This document shows, one piece after another, positions 6,023-8,528 of a DNA stretch of 8,528 bases. Made by a program: the position numbers and the translations under genes. This DNA comes from Spirosoma sp. Lineage in GTDB: Bacteria; Bacteroidota; Bacteroidia; Cytophagales; Spirosomataceae. The stretch spans positions 1-8,528 of the forward strand of contig JANXVQ010000416.1 in assembly GCA_025351545.1 (NCBI GenBank), written 5' to 3'. The notes beneath the pieces are model-generated. The model searched no databases. It had not been told where the DNA came from and worked only from the letters and a program-made list of their open reading frames with translations. Every line of letters begins with the position of its first letter. Position 1 is the stretch's first letter.

Positions 6023-6373
6023 ATGAAAAAGACTCTTTCTGCAATCTTCGGTCTGCTGTTTATTTTATTTGCCGCTCTTCAGTATAACGATCCTGACCCT
6101 GAAGTTTGGATTCCTATCTACGGTCTTGCCGCTGTAGCTTGTTTTATGTCCTACGCGGGCATGGGCCGTTGGTGGTTTTTTGCGGTAATGGGCGTTATAT
6201 ATGTGGTTGCGGCTATATACCAATGGCCTCCTAAATTTGAAGGTTTTCTGTTTAGCGAAATAGGCATGCGAAGTATGAATATCGAGATGGCTCGTGAAGC
6301 AGGTGGGCTAGCCATTTGCGCAGTTATAATGGCCTTGATGGCCGGACTGATGCGCCAAACTATACGCCGATGA
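6023..6373 (+). CDS. TMEM220-like small membrane protein
   Basis: From the chosen ATG the protein has 116 residues and four predicted membrane helices (about 4-20, 29-45, 50-67 and 93-110). It resembles the 'transmembrane family 220' proteins: after the first helix comes LQYNDPDPEVWIPIYG, the hallmark NDPDP-x-x-W segment, and near the end EMAREAGGL before the last helix. The function of the family is unknown. I chose ATG 6023 because helix 1 follows immediately, as is usual in the family; the frame is open back to 5957, but the extra 22 residues are polar and contain a short 12-nt-period repeat (YSPNYSP). The stop overlaps the start of the HMG-CoA lyase gene as ATGA (6370-6373), so the two are probably translationally coupled. 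That link does not by itself reveal a role. Confidence 0.82.
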   Translation: MKKTLSAIFGLLFILFAALQYNDPDPEVWIPIYGLAAVACFMSYAGMGRWWFFAVMGVIYVVAAIYQWPPKFEGFLFSEIGMRSMNIEMAREAGGLAICAVIMALMAGLMRQTIRR

Positions 6374-7212
6374 AACTCATTGAATGCCCTCGTGATGCCA
6401 TGCAGGGGCTGGCTCATTTTGTCCCGACCGATCTCAAAATTCGCTACCTGAATGCGCTGTTGCAGGTGGGTTTCGATACGCTCGACTTTGGTAGTTTTGT
6501 GTCGCCTAAAGCCATTCCGCAGATGCGTGACACTGCCGACGTACTGGCCGGACTCGATTTATCCGAAACAAAAACAAAACTGCTGGCGATTGTGGCGAAT
6601 CTTCGCGGGGCTGAACAGGCGGTTTCACACTCCCGGATTCAATACCTTGGCTTTCCTCTTTCTGTTTCCGAAACGTTTCAGCAGCGCAATACCAACAAGT
6701 CTATTGAACAGGCCTTTGCTGAGATGGCTGATATTCAGACGCTGTGTGCTCAGGAAGGAAAAGAGTTGGTCGTTTATTTATCGATGGGTTTTGGAAATCC
6801 GTACGGCGATATGTACAGTCCTGATCTAGTCGGCGAATTCACCGCAAGAGTGGTACAAACGGGTATTCGTATTATTGCCCCATCTGATACCGTTGGCTCT
6901 TCTACGCCCGAGGCTATCGAAGCGCTGTTTTACTACTTGATTGGTAAATTTCCAGAAGTTGAATTTGGTGCCCATCTGCACGCCCGACCCGGTGACGGCC
7001 CTGCCAAAGTGCGTGCCGCTTTGCAGGCGGGTGTTCAACGAATAGATGGGGCGTTACGTGGTTTCGGCGGTTGCCCAATGGCGACTGATGAACTTACGGG
7101 CAACTTGCCCACAGAAGAAATTATTCAAACGTTGACTGAAGAGGGAATTACGCTGTCAATTAATCAGGAAGCGTTCCAAAAAGTCCTGACATTATCGGCA
7201 GGCGTATTTTAG
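6370..7212 (+). CDS. Hydroxymethylglutaryl-CoA lyase family protein
   Basis: This 280-residue TIM-barrel protein of the HMGL-like family matches HMG-CoA lyase, which splits HMG-CoA into acetoacetate and acetyl-CoA in leucine breakdown. Expected active-site elements are present: the Arg-Asp pair in ECPRDAMQG (Arg8, Asp9), the FGSFVSPKAIPQM segment near 40-52, the metal-binding HLH (His202, His204), and the catalytic-loop GGCPMATDELTGN with Cys235 and Asn245. The motifs deviate from the classical enzyme (GPRDGLQ and GGCPYAxGASGN), a variation I associate with Bacteroidota members, so substrate preference is less certain than the fold. ATG 6370 is preferred over upstream frame extension because the family motif begins at once and the start overlaps the preceding stop. 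No other leucine-degradation genes are in the window. Confidence 0.85.
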   Translation: MKLIECPRDAMQGLAHFVPTDLKIRYLNALLQVGFDTLDFGSFVSPKAIPQMRDTADVLAGLDLSETKTKLLAIVANLRGAEQAVSHSRIQYLGFPLSVSETFQQRNTNKSIEQAFAEMADIQTLCAQEGKELVVYLSMGFGNPYGDMYSPDLVGEFTARVVQTGIRIIAPSDTVGSSTPEAIEALFYYLIGKFPEVEFGAHLHARPGDGPAKVRAALQAGVQRIDGALRGFGGCPMATDELTGNLPTEEIIQTLTEEGITLSINQEAFQKVLTLSAGVF

Positions 7213-7248
7213 AAAGCAGTGCGGGTGGTCTACCCGCACTGCTTTCTA
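7210..7248. terminator. Shared hairpin containing the stop codons of two convergent genes
   Basis: Arms 7210-7226 and 7232-7248 are perfect 17-bp complements (TAGAAAGCAGTGCGGGT and its reverse complement) around the 5-nt loop GGTCT. The first three bases are the TAG stop of the HMG-CoA lyase, and the last three, read on the minus strand, are the TAG stop of the DUF7935-like gene. The stem is GC-rich near the loop. No T-run follows on either strand, so termination would rely on the stem. Confidence 0.75.
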
Positions 7249-7770
7249 CATAAACATCACTTGAATTTCTTCTTTAACGGCTTTAAGCGCGTCGGAGGTG
7301 GGTTGCCTGTCTCGCTGAATAATCCGCTCGAAAATCCGTCTGGAAAGATCAAGCGCTGGGGCGTCGGGGCGGGTGTCGCCCGATGCCTGGTTGATGAGTG
7401 TCATAACATCGTTCATGGCCGCCTGAATCTGATCCCAGGTAGCCTGACTCATATACACCTGCTGCGACAGGTTATGATTGTATTCATCCCTGACTTCCTG
7501 CAGGAGCCGTTGCTGAAACTCAAGTACGGTTATTGAGCTGCCGCCCAGCCGCAACAATAAATTATTGGGGCTGATACGTTCCAGAAACAAGACCATTCGT
7601 TCGTAGGCTTGCAAGCGTATCGGTACAACGGTATCAGTATAGCGGTTTTTAACTTCGTATTTATGACGGTCGGCTTCGCGCTCCAACAATAGTTTGACGG
7701 TCACATACATACCATATAATACTAAGCCAGCCGGTACAATCAACTTCAGGAAATCACTCAATAGGTCCAT
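7246..7770 (-). CDS. Membrane-anchored protein of unknown function (DUF7935-like)
   Basis: The 174-residue protein has one N-terminal membrane helix (about residues 7-28) followed by a charged, largely helical cytoplasmic or periplasmic part. A conserved-looking core PIRLQAYERMVLFLERISPNNLLLRL (50-75) and DEYNHNLSQQVYMSQATWDQI (95-115) match what I recall of a Bacteroidota-specific family of unknown function, listed as DUF7935; the family name is from memory. The C-terminus (140-174) is charged and may be helical. I do not know its function. It converges with the HMG-CoA lyase, sharing a terminator hairpin, and is divergent from the IscA-like gene. A reasonable promoter lies 26 bp upstream of the start. 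Confidence 0.8.
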   Translation of the reverse strand: MDLLSDFLKLIVPAGLVLYGMYVTVKLLLEREADRHKYEVKNRYTDTVVPIRLQAYERMVLFLERISPNNLLLRLGGSSITVLEFQQRLLQEVRDEYNHNLSQQVYMSQATWDQIQAAMNDVMTLINQASGDTRPDAPALDLSRRIFERIIQRDRQPTSDALKAVKEEIQVMFM

Positions 7771-7795
7771 AAAAAGGAAAACGTTGTTTAACGGA

Positions 7796-7826
7796 AAAAG
7801 GTAATTTTACGGTAATCTGCGATCAA
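7796..7826 (-). promoter_or_regulatory. Candidate promoter of the DUF7935-like gene
   Basis: On the minus strand TACCTTTT (complement of 7796-7803) matches TAnnTTTG at 5 of 6 defined positions, and TTG (complement of 7824-7826) lies 20 nt upstream as a -33 element. Initiation would be roughly 20 nt before the ATG at 7770. Confidence 0.4.
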
Positions 7827-7874
7827 TTGCCAGCCGATTTATTGATAGAGAGTTTCTACTTACTACAAACTAAC

Positions 7875-8153
7875 ATGCTTGATAATCCTGTTACAGTTCG
7901 GCCAGAAGCGCGTCAACAAATTCTGGACACGTTGCGGGCCAATAAAATTCCCGGCGAATATGGTTTACGCGTTGGCGTTCGGGGGGGCGGTTGCGGCTCA
8001 TCCTGGCTGCTGGGTTTCGACCTGCCCGGCCCAGCCGACGAAGTGTATAACGTTGAAGGTGTACAGGTCATTATTGATCGCAAACATTTGCTCTATGTAC
8101 TGGGCGCTGAAATTGGTTATGAACCGGGTGGATTTACAGTCGATAAAGGTTGA
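7875..8153 (+). CDS. Short IscA/HesB-like protein lacking the C-terminal Cys-x-Cys
   Basis: From ATG 7875 the product has 92 residues. It resembles A-type iron-sulfur carriers (IscA, SufA, ErpA, HesB): VTVRPEARQQILDTL at the start, then GLRVGVRGGGCGSSWLLGFD with the first conserved cysteine (Cys40), and GVQVIIDRKHLLYVLGAEIGYEPGGF. Canonical members of about 107 residues continue with NPNA and a Cys-Gly-Cys that helps bind the cluster; here the protein stops at GGFTVDKG. I looked in the other two frames after the stop and found no remnant of the missing motif, so a recent frameshift is unlikely. With one conserved Cys, its ability to carry an Fe-S cluster is uncertain. The frame is open upstream to 7827 (a further 16 residues), but homology begins at MLDNPVTV. 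It is divergent from the DUF7935-like gene. Confidence 0.78.
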   Translation: MLDNPVTVRPEARQQILDTLRANKIPGEYGLRVGVRGGGCGSSWLLGFDLPGPADEVYNVEGVQVIIDRKHLLYVLGAEIGYEPGGFTVDKG

Positions 8154-8216
8154 ATAGCAGCCAATTGTTAGAAATCAGCAAAAAGCTCAAACACATTTAT
8201 TCATATATAAATTAGT

Positions 8217-8267
8217 ATGGGTATGACTTCTCTGATTTCTGGCATGATTTTAGGACTGTTTTGGTAA
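8217..8267 (+). CDS. Possible 16-residue leader ORF
   Basis: An ATG at 8217 opens a short, strongly hydrophobic ORF (MGMTSLISGMILGLFW) ending with TAA at 8265. It lies 15 bp before, and in the same frame as, the GTG start of the next gene. It could be a leader peptide or a chance ORF; an AT-rich stretch (TATATAAATTAG) precedes it. No family is recognised. Support is weak. Confidence 0.2.
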   Translation: MGMTSLISGMILGLFW

Positions 8268-8282
8268 AGACAACCCCGTTTT

Positions 8283-8528
8283 GTGAAGCGAATTGAAGAA
8301 CATATTTTTTTACTGTTAGCCGTATTGGCTGTTGCCTTGTCAGTCTTGTGCTTCTTATTGCTGGAGCACAACGCTCCGGGCGCTACCGATGAGCAATATC
8401 TGAGTTCTGTTCAGCAACGGGTAAAAGAGGAACTACAGGTCAGCGCCACTGAACTGGACAGTGTGACAGCGTTGCTGAAGCGTAAATCCAAACCTACATT
8501 CGCCGATCTGAGTATGCCTACCAGGTAT
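8283..8528 (+). CDS. N-terminus of an unidentified membrane-anchored protein (cut by window end)
   Basis: The frame is open from GTG 8283 to the window's last base, giving 82 residues. After VKRIEEH comes a single hydrophobic segment (about residues 8-28, IFLLLAVLAVALSVLCFLLLE), then a polar region rich in Glu, Gln and Leu (residues 37-68) that could form a helix or coiled coil. This is the layout of a protein with one N-terminal membrane helix and an extracytoplasmic or cytoplasmic domain, for example a sensor kinase, but nothing diagnostic is reached. GTG is chosen because no in-frame ATG occurs until 8514 and an in-frame TAA at 8265 limits extension upstream. Function unknown. Confidence 0.6.
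   Translation, partial: MKRIEEHIFLLLAVLAVALSVLCFLLLEHNAPGATDEQYLSSVQQRVKEELQVSATELDSVTALLKRKSKPTFADLSMPTRY

Noticed and set aside
6316..6369. Upstream start for the HMG-CoA lyase at 6316
   Set aside because: The additional 18 residues overlap the last helix of the preceding gene and have no family resemblance; ATG 6370 begins directly with the conserved LIECPRDAMQG.
6151..6417. Antisense open frame across the TMEM220-like gene and lyase start
   Set aside because: It mirrors real coding sequence on the other strand, has no recognisable motif, and would overlap two well-supported genes.
7827..7874. Upstream start for the IscA-like protein at 7827
   Set aside because: The added 16 residues do not resemble the family, whose homology begins at the ATG at 7875.
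8154..8216. Frameshifted remnant of the missing IscA CGC tail
   Set aside because: All three forward frames after the stop were read; none gives an NPNA or CxC segment.
1..8528. Mobile element, CRISPR array, prophage or defence system
   Set aside because: No transposase, integrase, regularly spaced repeats or defence-type genes are seen; PglZ here belongs to PorX, not to a BREX or Pgl locus, because the surrounding genes and motifs are housekeeping.

Overview
The window looks like an ordinary chromosomal segment of a Bacteroidota bacterium, most likely a Cytophagales member of the Spirosoma type. Four things point there. The gene cut by the left edge is the C-terminal half of PorX, the type IX secretion response regulator, which is found in this phylum. 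Several upstream regions carry the Bacteroidota -7 box TAnnTTTG. Two small families (a TMEM220-like membrane protein and a DUF7935-like protein) look typical of the phylum. The coding sequence has moderate G+C content with AT-rich gaps. The genus is inferred only from overall resemblance.

Layout: the 3' part of porX (+) ends at 577 and is separated by a perfect 27-bp inverted repeat from a run of minus-strand genes. In transcription order these are ffs (SRP RNA, 5142-5053), galK (galactokinase), a small transaldolase, ftsE (ABC ATPase of the FtsEX divisome complex) and a ROK-family regulator. The interval 1898-2271 between ftsE and the ROK gene is AT-rich and non-coding. A second long inverted repeat lies between the transaldolase and ftsE.

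Divergent from ffs on the plus strand come a six-TPR lipoprotein, a four-helix TMEM220-like protein and an HMG-CoA lyase that overlaps it by ATGA. The lyase converges on a minus-strand membrane-anchored protein of unknown function (DUF7935-like). The two genes share one hairpin that contains both TAG stop codons. Divergent from that gene is a short IscA/HesB-like protein lacking the usual C-terminal CxC. The window ends in the N-terminus of an unidentified membrane-anchored protein that appears to start at GTG.

Functional links: galactokinase and transaldolase both belong to sugar-phosphate metabolism, and the ROK regulator downstream could sense a sugar, although no operator is proven. The SRP RNA is a housekeeping RNA in what would otherwise look like an empty gap. 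I see no phage, insertion sequence, CRISPR array, tRNA or defence system, and nothing that amounts to a clearly new multi-gene system. The interesting points are small: the inverted repeats, the truncated IscA-like protein, the unannotated-looking SRP RNA with its promoter, and a few regulatory candidates.
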